Assembly: GCF_000800805.1 (NCBI RefSeq)
Contig: NZ_CP010070.1
Coordinates: 682,001-746,000 of the forward strand
Direction of reading: 5' to 3'
DNA length: 64,000 nucleotides
DNA from: Candidatus Methanoplasma termitum
Lineage (GTDB): Archaea > Thermoplasmatota > Thermoplasmata > Methanomassiliicoccales > Methanomethylophilaceae
The translations under genes and the position numbers were made by a program. The notes beneath the pieces were generated by a model. It saw only the letters and a list, made by a program, of their open reading frames with translations, had not been told where the DNA came from and ran no database searches. This document shows, one piece after another, positions 18,081 through 27,548 of this stretch. Position 1 is the stretch's first letter. The number at the start of each line of letters is the position of its first letter.

Positions 18081-19898
18081 ATGGACAACATAACAAAAAA
18101 AGTGAAAGAAGAGATCGACTGCGGGTGGATAGGCTCGAACGAGCTTTGTCCATACCATCCCTGCCATTTCACCGGCCAGGACTGCACGTTCTGCTTCTGC
18201 CCATTCTATCCCTGCCGCGATGCGGACCTCGGCCAGAATATAATTTCCAAGAGAGGTTCCGAAATTTGGGACTGCTCCCCGTGTCTGTTCATACATCGTC
18301 CCGCGGTGGCGAAGTTCGTTATGTCAGAAATAAAAAGAATGGGCATTACCGATCCAAAGGATCCGAGGATCAAGGACATATTCCCTGCCGCTAAAGCAAG
18401 ATTCTACAAAGAAGGAAGATCGATCATGTTCCTCGGCGCAACATCGGATGCGGGGAAATCGATCACTGTCGCAGCCGTCTGCAGGATCCTCCACAGAAAA
18501 GGGTACATCGTAACTCCTTTCAAATCCCAAAATATGAGTTTGAACTCCAAGGTAACTAGGAAAGGACATGAAATCGCAATGATCCAGACCTTGCAGAGCG
18601 AGGCCGCGGGCCTAAAGAATCCCGATGCACATATGAACCCCATACTCATGAAACCGAAAGGCGACATGATGTCCCAGGTTATCGTTGAAGGTGAGCCCTA
18701 CGGCGACTATAACGTCACAGATTACTACGAGAAGTTCGTACCCGGCCCCGGCGTTGAGATCGTAAAAAGGAACATTGGTTTCCTGAAGAAACATTATGAC
18801 TTTGTTGTAATGGAAGGTGCCGGCTCTCCGGCTGAGATCAACATCTACAACAGAGATATCGCGAACATGGGCGCCGCAAGAATCGCCGACGCTCCATGCA
18901 TACTCGTTGTGAACGTTGAGTGGGGAGGCTCCTTTGCATATGCAGTCGGCACTGTGGAACTTCTCCCCGAAGAAGACAGGAAGAGGATCAAAGGGATAAT
19001 ACTCAACAACATCCGCGGGGACATCTCGAAAATGGAATCCGGGGCAAGGGAATTAGAGAGGATCATAGGCATCCCGGTCATAGGTCTTATTCCGCATGCG
19101 GAACTGGAGCTCCCTCACGAGGACTCCGAAGCGTTCAGGGGTGTAAAGAGCAGAGGCACGGGGAAGATGAAGATAGCTGTCATCAAGCTCCCCAGAATAT
19201 CGAACTTCACAGATCTTGATCCTCTTTATGTAGAGGATACAATGGTCACATTCGTGACCGACCCCGAAGATCTGGAAGGCACGGATGCTATAATCATACC
19301 CGGGACAAAGAACACGATCAACGACCTGAAATGGATGAAAGAAAAAGGTCTCGACAAAGCGATCGTCAAACTTAAGGGAAAGGTTCCGATACTCGGAATA
19401 TGCGGAGGATACCAGATGATGAGCAGATCGCTGGAAGATCCTAATGGTATCGAAGACAGACCGGCGGGAACGACAAAGGGGTTGGGTCTCTTCAACAATA
19501 TAGCCAGATGGAATGAATACAAAAAGGTGACGATCCTTGACGAGGGGGTTCTCATCCGAACTGGGGAACCGATCACAGGCTTCGAGATACATATGGGGAT
19601 CAGCGAAACGCATGAAGAGCCGCTGTTCAGGATGGAGCGCATATCCGGAGAAGAGCTTGAAGGTTCGTTCAGAGAGAAAGAGATGTTGTTCGGAACATAT
19701 CTTCACGGAATTTTAGAAAAGCCGGCGTTCAGAAGATTCTTCCTTTCGTTCGTGAAGGGAGGAAAAGAGATACTCTCAAGAACGGAACCGAAAGACTATG
19801 ACGACCTGATAGAAGAGAACTTAGAGAAATTGGCAAATGTTTTCGAGAGGAACCTCGATATGGGAAAACTAATGGAAATACTGGGGGAGGAACAATGA
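18081..19898 (+). CDS. cobQ: Cobyric acid synthase CobQ with N-terminal Cys-rich domain
   Basis: This 605-aa enzyme amidates adenosylcobyrinic acid a,c-diamide at four side chains in corrinoid biosynthesis. Residues about 14-50 form a cysteine-rich small domain (CPYHPC, CTFCFCPFYPC), not part of standard CobQ. The synthetase domain follows (P-loop GATSDAGKS near 118, PFKSQNMSLNS, EGAGSPAEINI). The class I glutaminase domain has nucleophile Cys in GICGGYQMM and His in TYLHGIL. A Shine-Dalgarno-like AAGGA precedes the start. It overlaps the next gene by ATGA. The Cys-rich domain probably binds metal; its role here is inference. Confidence 0.94.
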   Translation: MDNITKKVKEEIDCGWIGSNELCPYHPCHFTGQDCTFCFCPFYPCRDADLGQNIISKRGSEIWDCSPCLFIHRPAVAKFVMSEIKRMGITDPKDPRIKDIFPAAKARFYKEGRSIMFLGATSDAGKSITVAAVCRILHRKGYIVTPFKSQNMSLNSKVTRKGHEIAMIQTLQSEAAGLKNPDAHMNPILMKPKGDMMSQVIVEGEPYGDYNVTDYYEKFVPGPGVEIVKRNIGFLKKHYDFVVMEGAGSPAEINIYNRDIANMGAARIADAPCILVVNVEWGGSFAYAVGTVELLPEEDRKRIKGIILNNIRGDISKMESGARELERIIGIPVIGLIPHAELELPHEDSEAFRGVKSRGTGKMKIAVIKLPRISNFTDLDPLYVEDTMVTFVTDPEDLEGTDAIIIPGTKNTINDLKWMKEKGLDKAIVKLKGKVPILGICGGYQMMSRSLEDPNGIEDRPAGTTKGLGLFNNIARWNEYKKVTILDEGVLIRTGEPITGFEIHMGISETHEEPLFRMERISGEELEGSFREKEMLFGTYLHGILEKPAFRRFFLSFVKGGKEILSRTEPKDYDDLIEENLEKLANVFERNLDMGKLMEILGEEQ

Positions 19899-20731
19899 AG
19901 AAAGTGATCTTCCTGGGTACTTCTTCCGGTGCCGGGAAAACAACTGTCACCGCATTATACTGCAGATATCTGAAAAGAGAAGGCATCAGCGTCGCACCGT
20001 TCAAGGCCTCCAACCTTGCTTTGAACTCATTCGTCACTAAAAATGGGAATGAGATAGGTACCGGGCAGGCTTTCCAGGCATGGGTGTCTGGAATAGAGCC
20101 AACAAGCGAAATGAACCCGGTGCTGCTGAAACCATGCGGGAACGGGATAATGCAGCTGGTCGTGAACGGCAGAATTCAAGGCAGCATCTCTGACAAAGAA
20201 CCGATGGATAGGAAAGCGGTGATGAAGAGTGCCTGCGAAGCCTTTGACAGACTGTCTGAAAAATACGACGCTGTCGTCTGCGAAGGCTCCGGATCGCCGG
20301 CCGAATTGAACCTTATGGAGAGAGATATCGCCAACATCGGAATGATGAGAGAGCGCAACATACCGGCCATCTTGATAGGAGATATCGAAAGGGGCGGCGT
20401 GTTCGCCGCTTTGTACGGGACCTGGCTGCTTATGCCCGAGGATGTCCGTCCCTTGCTGAAGGGATTCATCATCAACAGGTTCAGGGGGGATCCGACGATA
20501 CTTGATAGCGCCATTCAAAAAATAAAAGAACTGACAGGAATGGAATTCATAGGAACCATTCCTTATGTGGACCTTAAATTCCCGGAGGAAGACTCCCTTT
20601 CGAATAGCGGAGGGAGGCTTGAGGGCCCTAACCTTGTGGATGCTTTCATTGCCAACGCAGACAGTTTGTTAGAGACATCCGAGGAATACGGGCTCGATCT
20701 GAAGAAGATAGATGATATCTCATCCGCCTGA
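19895..20731 (+). CDS. CobQ-like synthetase lacking the glutaminase domain
   Basis: This 278-aa paralogue covers only the ATP-dependent synthetase half of CobQ: P-loop GTSSGAGKTT, PFKASNLALNS, EGSGSPAELNL, ERDIANIG and DIERGGVFAALYG. It ends before any glutaminase domain, and no separate glutaminase follows. It is coupled to the full-length cobQ by an ATGA overlap. It might partner with the neighbour's glutaminase, use ammonia, or act on a different tetrapyrrole or acid. The end overlaps the convergent sulfur-carrier gene by 12 nt. Confidence 0.88.
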   Translation: MKKVIFLGTSSGAGKTTVTALYCRYLKREGISVAPFKASNLALNSFVTKNGNEIGTGQAFQAWVSGIEPTSEMNPVLLKPCGNGIMQLVVNGRIQGSISDKEPMDRKAVMKSACEAFDRLSEKYDAVVCEGSGSPAELNLMERDIANIGMMRERNIPAILIGDIERGGVFAALYGTWLLMPEDVRPLLKGFIINRFRGDPTILDSAIQKIKELTGMEFIGTIPYVDLKFPEEDSLSNSGGRLEGPNLVDAFIANADSLLETSEEYGLDLKKIDDISSA

Positions 20732-20914
20732 TGCGACCTTGACCGCTTTGATCACGTCCCCGTCTGCGATCTGAGTATCCATCGGGACAGGTCTCCCGTT
20801 CATCATAAAGACGAACGCGTCCGGAATAAAGCCGATTGAACGTACCGCGTCGCAGATGGTTGTTCCGGGATCTACGCCGTACTCTTTGTTTAGGACCGTT
20901 ATTTTTGCTGCCAC
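20720..20914 (-). CDS. Ubiquitin-like sulfur carrier (MoaD/ThiS/SAMP type)
   Basis: This 64-aa beta-grasp protein ends in the diagnostic Gly-Gly (VKVASGG). It has the pattern ITVLNKEY, MNGRPVPMD and ADGDVIKAV typical of ThiS/MoaD/SAMP proteins. The C-terminal glycine is thiocarboxylated by an E1-like enzyme and donates sulfur (tRNA thiolation, molybdopterin or thiamin) or modifies proteins. No E1 is in the window. TtuA at 8253-9173 is a candidate acceptor. Its 3' end overlaps the convergent CobQ-like gene. Confidence 0.85.
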   Translation of the reverse strand: MAAKITVLNKEYGVDPGTTICDAVRSIGFIPDAFVFMMNGRPVPMDTQIADGDVIKAVKVASGG

Positions 20915-21002
20915 ATTATAACAGATGTACAGCTTTTATTTTGATTTTTTGAAAAAGAAAAGAGTGAAGAAGTTTCATGTTTCCGAGAAAAGCAACTCTG
21001 TC

Positions 21003-23540
21003 TTACATAAGCGAGAGTTCCAAGTACTCTTTCCTGTTCTCCATCGCCACGACGATCGGAAGGCCCGACACTGTCCTGCCATCCTTCACGGCCGCGGTTA
21101 TTGTCACTACGGAGTCTCTCTTTGCCCTTACTCTGCACTTGCCTTTAGAGTTCGTATAGACCGTACCGCCGCGGATCTTTCCGCCCTTCTCTACGCTGTA
21201 TGTCACACCCACTCCTGAGATTACCTCGCCGTTATTCGCCACACTGATAAAGAGACCTGATCTGATCCTAAGCAGGAAAAGTGCAAGCAAAGCTGCAATG
21301 ATCAGCAGTATCAAAAGTCCTATCGCCAATAACCCGATACCGCTCGTTCCGCCTGAATCGACATCGCTTGAATCCGACCGTGTTGCTACCGCACTCGCAA
21401 TGGTTATAATATGGTCGGACTGCACATTATAGAAGGTGTACTGCCCGCTGTTGACATTCCCATTAAAGAGCTGGTCCCCATCTATCAACACAGATGTGAT
21501 AACATTCCCCGCTCCCGCAGTGAATCTGAACGTCATATCCGTTCCTCCGAGAACATTAAAGGTTCCGTTTGGCGATATTGTCGCTCCTTTATCTGAAGTT
21601 GCGGTGATGATGTATTCTGACTTTCCGGGGACATCTGGTACGCCAAGAGTACCCGGGGGAGCGACTTTTTCCGCAACGCTGGTGACAGATATCGAATGAT
21701 CCGCAAGAACACCGAAGAATGTGTACTGCCCGCTGCTGACCTTCCCGTTGAATAGGGGAACACCGTCGATCTTGACTGAAGTTATCACATATCCGCTCTT
21801 TGCATAGAAGTCGAATGTCTTGTCTGTTCCCGCCTGAACAGCGACAGCCCCTCTGGGGGATATGACGGAACCAGAGTCTGATGTTGCGGTGATGTTGAGG
21901 TCTGCCTGTGCGGCGGGACCGAAAATAGCTGTTACAGACCTGTCGGAGCCCATGATCAGATTATATTGAAGATTTGTTCCGAACGCTTCTCCGCTCCACT
22001 CTACAGTGCCTCTGACTGACGGAGCTGCGGTCAGGACAACATCAGCCACGTTTGTCGGTACGTAGACCTCTCCGCTTGAGCTGAGTGTGCCGTATGATCC
22101 CGTTCCGTCGCTTACTTCCACTGAACCGCTGCCGACGATCGTTATGGTTACTGTGTAATGGGGTCTCATGAAGTCGACCGATGCGCCGCTTGTCATAAGC
22201 TCTCCGCCCGTCTTCACGATCGGGCTGTTGTCATAGCCGTTGAGTCCGAAGACGAAATCGTCTGCGCTTCCCGTGGTTGTGAATGCAGACATCATCTTTG
22301 CTTCTGCTCCTGTCCCTAGACCTGTCAGAAGATCGATCGTCATATTGAATGGTGCCGGGAGTTCTGCCTCCACCGCATTTGCTGATGCGGGGTTCGCTGT
22401 GAACTTTACCGTATTTCCTATTTTGCCTGCTGTTCCGAGCAGATTGCCCTCGGACAACATCACAAGAATGTTATCGGTCTGGCCGTAGTGGCCGAGACCA
22501 TCTGTACCCGCTCCTATGTCCGGAGATATACCATCTCCGCTTTTTGCGGTCACCTTGGTATTTTCACCGTAGATCAGGATGTCGCCGCTGTCTCCGCCGT
22601 AGACAACGGACAGCCAATTGTATATGCAGCTGCCACCACCGATGCCTGCGCCGGAACTATTGCCATAATGTCCGCCAGTCGCCTCTACGTCGCCGCCGGA
22701 TATTGTGATCGTGCCGCAGAAGGATTGATTACCTGCGCTGCCGATCCCCGCGCTGCTGCTTCCGCCAAACGCTTTGATCGTGCCGCCGGTGATCGTGATC
22801 GTGCCGCCGCTCTCTTGAACCCCGTAGCCGCCCCCGATGCCTGCAGCCCCGCTGTTCCCGGAACCGCCTATCGCCGTCACAGTGCCGCCGTTTATAGTAA
22901 TGCGGTCAAGATAAGTGCCTGCACCGCCCCCGATGCCTGCACCGTACGCTCCGCCTCTTGCATACACAATGCCGCCGTTTATGGTAACAGATCCGCCGGA
23001 ATAGCCCGACCCCGAACCTATGCCTGCATTCATATGGGCATTGGCTGTCGTGATGTATCCGCCGTTGATGGTTATGTCGCCGCATATGCTCAAACTGCCT
23101 ATGCAAGCGTTGTATAGACGGCTGTAAACCGTCAGGCTGCCGATCCTTTCAATATCGGTCGATTGAGCATATATTGTCAGACTGTTAGGCGCGGTCACAT
23201 CGATCGGACCGCCTAATATCGTCACACAATAATCGGCAAGGATGATGTGCACATCACCATTTATTGTGATGGGGACAGCGTATTGTATATCAGGGATGAG
23301 TGTCCCGGTGAAAAGATACCATCCCGAATCCAGTGTTATCTGGGAAAGATGATCCACTATTGTCACATTATCTTTGAATTGAGTTGTTCCGTTCTCGTCT
23401 ATGTATGGCACGCCGCTCTGCGTATCTGCATCGTCAGCGGGCGCTAATGACACGACCCCTGCAACAAGAACTGATACTGCGGCAATAAATAATGCTGTCT
23501 AAATGATTTTTGATCCTTTGAGGATGATTTTCTTTTGCAT
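21003..23540 (-). CDS. Large secreted, membrane-anchored surface protein with an in-frame TAG in its signal peptide
   Basis: The gene has a GGTGG Shine-Dalgarno and ATG at 23538-23540 and starts MQKKIILKGSKII. A TAG codon at 23499-23501 follows, then the same frame continues with a classic hydrophobic signal core (TALFIAAVSVLVAGVVSLAPA). If TAG is read through (pyrrolysine), the protein is 845 aa. If not, a GTG at 23453 would give 816 aa without a signal peptide. The mature part has glycine-rich repeats of about 35 residues (TINGGTV, GAGIGGG; about 22600-23060), two InlB-like modules (SGQYTFF, SGQYTFY) and a transmembrane helix. An 80-residue beta-rich domain follows the helix. Probable cell-surface adhesin. 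Confidence 0.82.
22600..23060 (-). repeat. Glycine-rich tandem repeats inside the surface protein
   Basis: Four to five imperfect repeats of roughly 35 codons share the pattern ITINGGxVxAxGGxxxAGIGGG. The regular hydrophobic/glycine alternation suggests a right-handed beta-helix. The opposite strand of this region is also open but is a compositional shadow. Confidence 0.65.
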
Positions 23541-23804
23541 TTTTCTACCACCAATGGTATATTTTTCCATTTCATGCAGATAGATCGGTGCCTGGACCTT
23601 TCATGGAGCCCATGAAACCTGATTACAGCCCCCTTTCCCCACAATGAATGTATAGCGAAGTATGTAAAAACGGTATTTAAAATATGGTCTGAAAAAAATA
23701 TGTAGTTGTATTGCCCACCAAAATGAACGAACCATAAATCAAAATTATTCGCCTGGGGATCCACTACAATCGGTTCTTTATATCTTGAGACTATCAGCGA
23801 ACGC

Positions 23805-24359
23805 ATGAAGAAGCTTAAGGCAGCAGTGTTCATGATAACGGCGATCTCAATGGTCGTTCTGTTTTTTGCACCGCCTTCATTTGCTTCGGACGGGACCGTA
23901 GTGATCCAATACGACCCGACCAACGACATAGATGCCACGATACCAAAAACGATACAGAAAGGAGGTACTCTGGAAATATTAGCTTTTTCAGACAAGTATG
24001 ACCTTGGAAAAGCCGGGATGATGCTGTATATCCTCGATCAATACGGCGAACCGGACCGCACAACATCAGGACGACCTCTGAGCGATCCGCCCACTCTCCA
24101 GAAGGACGGCTCATATCGATTTGTTTTCTACAACGTCACAGAGAATGTGGAGGTTAGCTTTGCACTGCCGCTCCCGCTGAAAGAACACAATCAGTCAGAA
24201 ACCCCCGGTGAGGACCTCATTGTTATCGAAGCAGACAACACAATAACGGTCGCAATTATGTTTGTGTCCGTTATCGCCGGAGTGATAATGCTTGTCATCA
24301 TGGCAACGGTCATGAGGATATTGGATCGATCCTCAGCAAGATCAAGGGTGGCATCGTGA
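23805..24359 (+). CDS. Secreted single-pass membrane protein, unknown
   Basis: This 184-aa protein has an N-terminal signal peptide (MKKLKAAVFMITAIS..., cleavage near SFAS). An extracellular domain of about 110 aa follows, then a transmembrane helix at about residues 145-170 and a short basic tail. The ectodomain contains KDGSYRFVFYNVTENVEVSF, reminiscent of the InlB-like modules in the divergent surface protein. A TATA-like TTTATATC lies about 25-30 nt upstream. It overlaps the exonuclease gene by GTGA. The 264-nt divergent spacer upstream holds only promoter-like AT-rich tracts. Confidence 0.75.
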   Translation: MKKLKAAVFMITAISMVVLFFAPPSFASDGTVVIQYDPTNDIDATIPKTIQKGGTLEILAFSDKYDLGKAGMMLYILDQYGEPDRTTSGRPLSDPPTLQKDGSYRFVFYNVTENVEVSFALPLPLKEHNQSETPGEDLIVIEADNTITVAIMFVSVIAGVIMLVIMATVMRILDRSSARSRVAS

Positions 24360-24964
24360 ATATTGAGGATTACTTCAAGGCTGCTGATGAGATCTACGTA
24401 ATTGATACCGAGACAACAGGCCTTGGCGGCGGACCTAGAGACCTTGTCGTGGATATAGGTATTTGCTCGGTCGATCTCGAAAAAGGTCTTGTTAAAGACG
24501 TATATTCCTCAGTTGTGGGTTATGACATTACAGATTGGGGAGACCACAGAACAAAGGCCTGGATCTTCGAAAATACAGATCTGACCTTGGATGCTGTTGC
24601 GGCAGCAAGACCCTTCTCCAATGTGAAAAAGGATGTTATCGATCTGCTCAGAGGAAAGACTGTTACTTCATACAACGTACCCTTCGACATGGATAGTTTC
24701 CTTTTCAGAGAGCCGTGGTGTCTGAGGGGGATATTCAACGTCTGCACGGACATAATGAAAGCTGCCACGGATGTCTGTAAACTCCCCAGCGAGTTCTACG
24801 GAGTGAGCTACAGGTTCCCTAAGCTTGACTACGCTTACAGAACGATTGCAAGCGGCGACCCCGCCGGTGTAGGCGACAAACAATGCCACCGTGCTATGTC
24901 GGATGCCAAAATGGCATCATATATTATGATAGAGATGTACAAGTCCGGGAACTATCGTCCCTGA
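24356..24964 (+). CDS. DEDDh-type 3'-5' exonuclease (DnaQ family)
   Basis: This 202-aa protein has all three exonuclease motifs: ExoI VIDTETTGL (Asp, Glu), ExoII SYNVPFDMDSF (Asp) and ExoIII HRAMSDAKMA (His, Asp). This gives a complete DEDDh site for metal-dependent DNA or RNA 3'-5' hydrolysis. The start is GTG, overlapping the preceding stop. A catalytically degenerate homologue lies at 33204-33761. It meets the convergent P-type ATPase at a shared TGATCA. Confidence 0.9.
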   Translation: MNIEDYFKAADEIYVIDTETTGLGGGPRDLVVDIGICSVDLEKGLVKDVYSSVVGYDITDWGDHRTKAWIFENTDLTLDAVAAARPFSNVKKDVIDLLRGKTVTSYNVPFDMDSFLFREPWCLRGIFNVCTDIMKAATDVCKLPSEFYGVSYRFPKLDYAYRTIASGDPAGVGDKQCHRAMSDAKMASYIMIEMYKSGNYRP

Positions 24965-27547
24965 TCATTCTTCTCTTTCTTGCTCCCGATCGACAGTCTT
25001 TTCGAATCCGGTCTCGGCTGCATCTGCTATTCTGTTCATCAGCCTGCTCTTCAACAAGAAAACCGCAACGAAGAACCATAACACAACGAACCCGAAGATC
25101 AACAAGAAATACTCCGGCGGGAACACAACGAGCGATACTAATCCTACTGCGACCTGCGGTATGTTATACACCAATGCAACGAGGGCAAAAAGCAGCAGTG
25201 CCAGTATCGATGGTTTGAGATCTCTGGAGACCTCTCCGTTGATGGAATAGAACTTAAATAAGGGGTAAATCAGGAACAGTTGAGCTATTCCCGAAAGAAT
25301 AAGGAAAGTAAGCATTGCATTCCTTGCTGTCACCTCAGTAAATGTTTCCGGGCTTGAGCCGTAAGTTATCATCATGTGATCCAAAAAAGTGCGTCCCAGA
25401 TAGGGATCGTCAAAACTGTTCCACATCGGGGAACTTCCGTAACTGTTATAGATCCCTTCGTAGAAGCTCTTTCCGAGATCGAATGTGCCGTTATCTGTGA
25501 AATGTGAGAAAACGAAATACACAATGAACCCAAACACAGCGATTATCACCGCCATCGGTATCGAGAATCTCAGCACCCCCGGCAATATCATAGCTTTGTT
25601 GCTCGACGGCTTCGCCCATATGGCCATCAGGAATGCGGCGAAAGAAACGGATGCAAGCGCATACAACGTATTCTGTACGGGCAGCATGGAGATCTTCCCT
25701 ATTACAAGCATGAAAACCCCGATCACAATTGCAAGCACGAAGTTCCTTGTGAGATACAGACGAAGGATATCCCTCATTCCGGTGACCGTCCTTTTTCCCT
25801 CGGTAATTGCTTTCGGAAGTGCAGAGAATCTGTCGTCCACCAGGACCATGTCTGCGACCCCTCTCGCTGCGCCGCTGCCGCTTTGCAATGCAACGCCTAC
25901 ATTAGCTGATTTGATCGCTCTGACATCATTTACCCCGTCCCCGACCATCGCAACATAGCGTCCGTTCTTCTTTAGCGAGTTAATGACCATCTCTTTCTGC
26001 TCGGGTTTCATCCTACCGAAGATATTTGTTCTTACAACAACATCATCGATATCGTCTTCGGAGAGAGAATCCAATTCATTGCCTGAAATGATGTTCCTCT
26101 CTCCGGGTATCTCCGCTAGAGAGAACAGTGCGTTGATCGTCTCCGGGTCATCGCCGGATATAACTTTGAGTTCCATGCCGTTCGTCTGGAATTCATCTAT
26201 GATCTTTCTGCAGTCATGCCTTACTTCATCCCTTATTGCGATCAATGCTACAAGCTTGAGTTCGGGTATAATCGGTTCTTCTCCGTCAAATAATTGCATA
26301 TCGGGGCCGCTGCAAATGACCACTGTCCTCAATCCTTTTCTGGATATCTCCGAAACCTTATCCGAAATGTCGGCACCCTTCACATGTCCCTTAAGCGACG
26401 GCCACGCCCCCATGAATATCGTCTGTGCTGTTCCTTCCGATGATACTCTTACGGCACTGTATTTCCTATCTGAAGAGAACGGGACCTCTTCCATAAGGGT
26501 GGATTCCTTCGGCCCGAACTCTTTCTCCAACGCCTTCACCGTGCGATTCTTGCTTCCCGTAGAGGATGCGAAGACCCGGATTATATTCTCAGCTTCATTT
26601 TCATCTATGAAGGCTTCCATTCCTTCGTAAACAAGATTATTTGTGGTTATCGTCCCCGTCTTGTCCATACAAACTGTGTCTACGTGGCTCATCGACTCAA
26701 CGGAGTTCGAGTTCTGCAGCAGCACGCCGCTGTTGGCCATCCTCACGGCGGCGATCATGTATGTTATAGTTATCAGAAGGAATAATGCGATCGGAACAAT
26801 GTCGAGGGCAACAACCGCCTTCATTGCCATGAGTTTAGGTCCGTCAGCAACAATGGTGTTTCGTACCGCGATGATTAGCACAAAAACCAATGCGGTGATC
26901 ATCAGTATGTTCGTGATGGTCGTTGTTTCTCTCTGCAAAGGAGTTTTCTTTTTTTTGTACTTCTTGGCGCTTTCCAGCATCTTTGATGCAAAGGTGTCCT
27001 CTCCCAGAGCCGTTACTTTATAGTGACCGCTTCCGGTTATACAGAACGCGCCAGAATGTATCTCGTCTCCGTCGCGCTTCCTTATAGAATTGGATTCCCC
27101 GGTCAACAACGATTCGTCCATCTCCAGCGATGCCGAGTATAATACTTCGCCGTCGACAAGTGCCTGATCCCCCGATGACAGAGGGATTATGTCATCCATC
27201 ACTATCTTGGACGGATCGATCTGTATCTCCTCACCGTTTCTGAGAACATGCACGGTGGGTCTCAGGAGCAAAGCTATTTTGTCCAGCCTTCTTTTTGCCC
27301 TCATTTCCTGTACTGTAGCAATCAAAATGTTGAGTAGAATGACACCTACTGCGGATATGGCGCTGATCGGTTCGTTGAAATAAAGAAGAGCTGCGCCGAG
27401 AATGAACAATATCAGGTTGAAAAGCGTGAGTATGTTCTTCGCCAAGATGTCCAGATAGCTTCTGCTCACCTGCGATTCGAATTTATTGACCTTTCCTTGG
27501 GATATCCTCTCTTTGACCTCTTCATCAGTGAGTCCCCGCAGTTCCAT
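24965..27547 (-). CDS. P-type cation-transporting ATPase
   Basis: This 860-aa ion pump has an actuator motif TGES, the phosphorylation motif DKTGT, hinge GDGVNDVRAI, and about ten membrane helices. Helix M4 carries DIVPIAL rather than the CPC or PEGL of heavy-metal or classical calcium pumps. It most resembles the CtpE-like group, for which calcium uptake is reported; ion specificity here is uncertain. The ATG at 27547 (MELRGLTDEEV) is 1 nt after the upstream helicase stop with an AGGA site, so it is translated from the AddAB-like operon. Confidence 0.9.
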   Translation of the reverse strand: MELRGLTDEEVKERISQGKVNKFESQVSRSYLDILAKNILTLFNLILFILGAALLYFNEPISAISAVGVILLNILIATVQEMRAKRRLDKIALLLRPTVHVLRNGEEIQIDPSKIVMDDIIPLSSGDQALVDGEVLYSASLEMDESLLTGESNSIRKRDGDEIHSGAFCITGSGHYKVTALGEDTFASKMLESAKKYKKKKTPLQRETTTITNILMITALVFVLIIAVRNTIVADGPKLMAMKAVVALDIVPIALFLLITITYMIAAVRMANSGVLLQNSNSVESMSHVDTVCMDKTGTITTNNLVYEGMEAFIDENEAENIIRVFASSTGSKNRTVKALEKEFGPKESTLMEEVPFSSDRKYSAVRVSSEGTAQTIFMGAWPSLKGHVKGADISDKVSEISRKGLRTVVICSGPDMQLFDGEEPIIPELKLVALIAIRDEVRHDCRKIIDEFQTNGMELKVISGDDPETINALFSLAEIPGERNIISGNELDSLSEDDIDDVVVRTNIFGRMKPEQKEMVINSLKKNGRYVAMVGDGVNDVRAIKSANVGVALQSGSGAARGVADMVLVDDRFSALPKAITEGKRTVTGMRDILRLYLTRNFVLAIVIGVFMLVIGKISMLPVQNTLYALASVSFAAFLMAIWAKPSSNKAMILPGVLRFSIPMAVIIAVFGFIVYFVFSHFTDNGTFDLGKSFYEGIYNSYGSSPMWNSFDDPYLGRTFLDHMMITYGSSPETFTEVTARNAMLTFLILSGIAQLFLIYPLFKFYSINGEVSRDLKPSILALLLFALVALVYNIPQVAVGLVSLVVFPPEYFLLIFGFVVLWFFVAVFLLKSRLMNRIADAAETGFEKTVDREQEREE

Positions 27548-27548
27548 A

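Noticed and set aside
17864-18187. 107-aa minus-strand frame next to the Fic-like remnant
   Set aside because: It overlaps the start of cobQ in antisense and has no recognisable motif; I could not connect it to the Fic remnant.
22488-23117. 209-aa plus-strand frame opposite the surface-protein repeats
   Set aside because: It is the antisense of a glycine-rich repeat; biased codon composition keeps the opposite frame open. No start signal and low-complexity Ala/Thr content.
24965-27547. Heavy-metal (copper/zinc) specificity for the P-type ATPase
   Set aside because: It lacks the N-terminal metal-binding domains and the CPC/CPx motif in helix M4.
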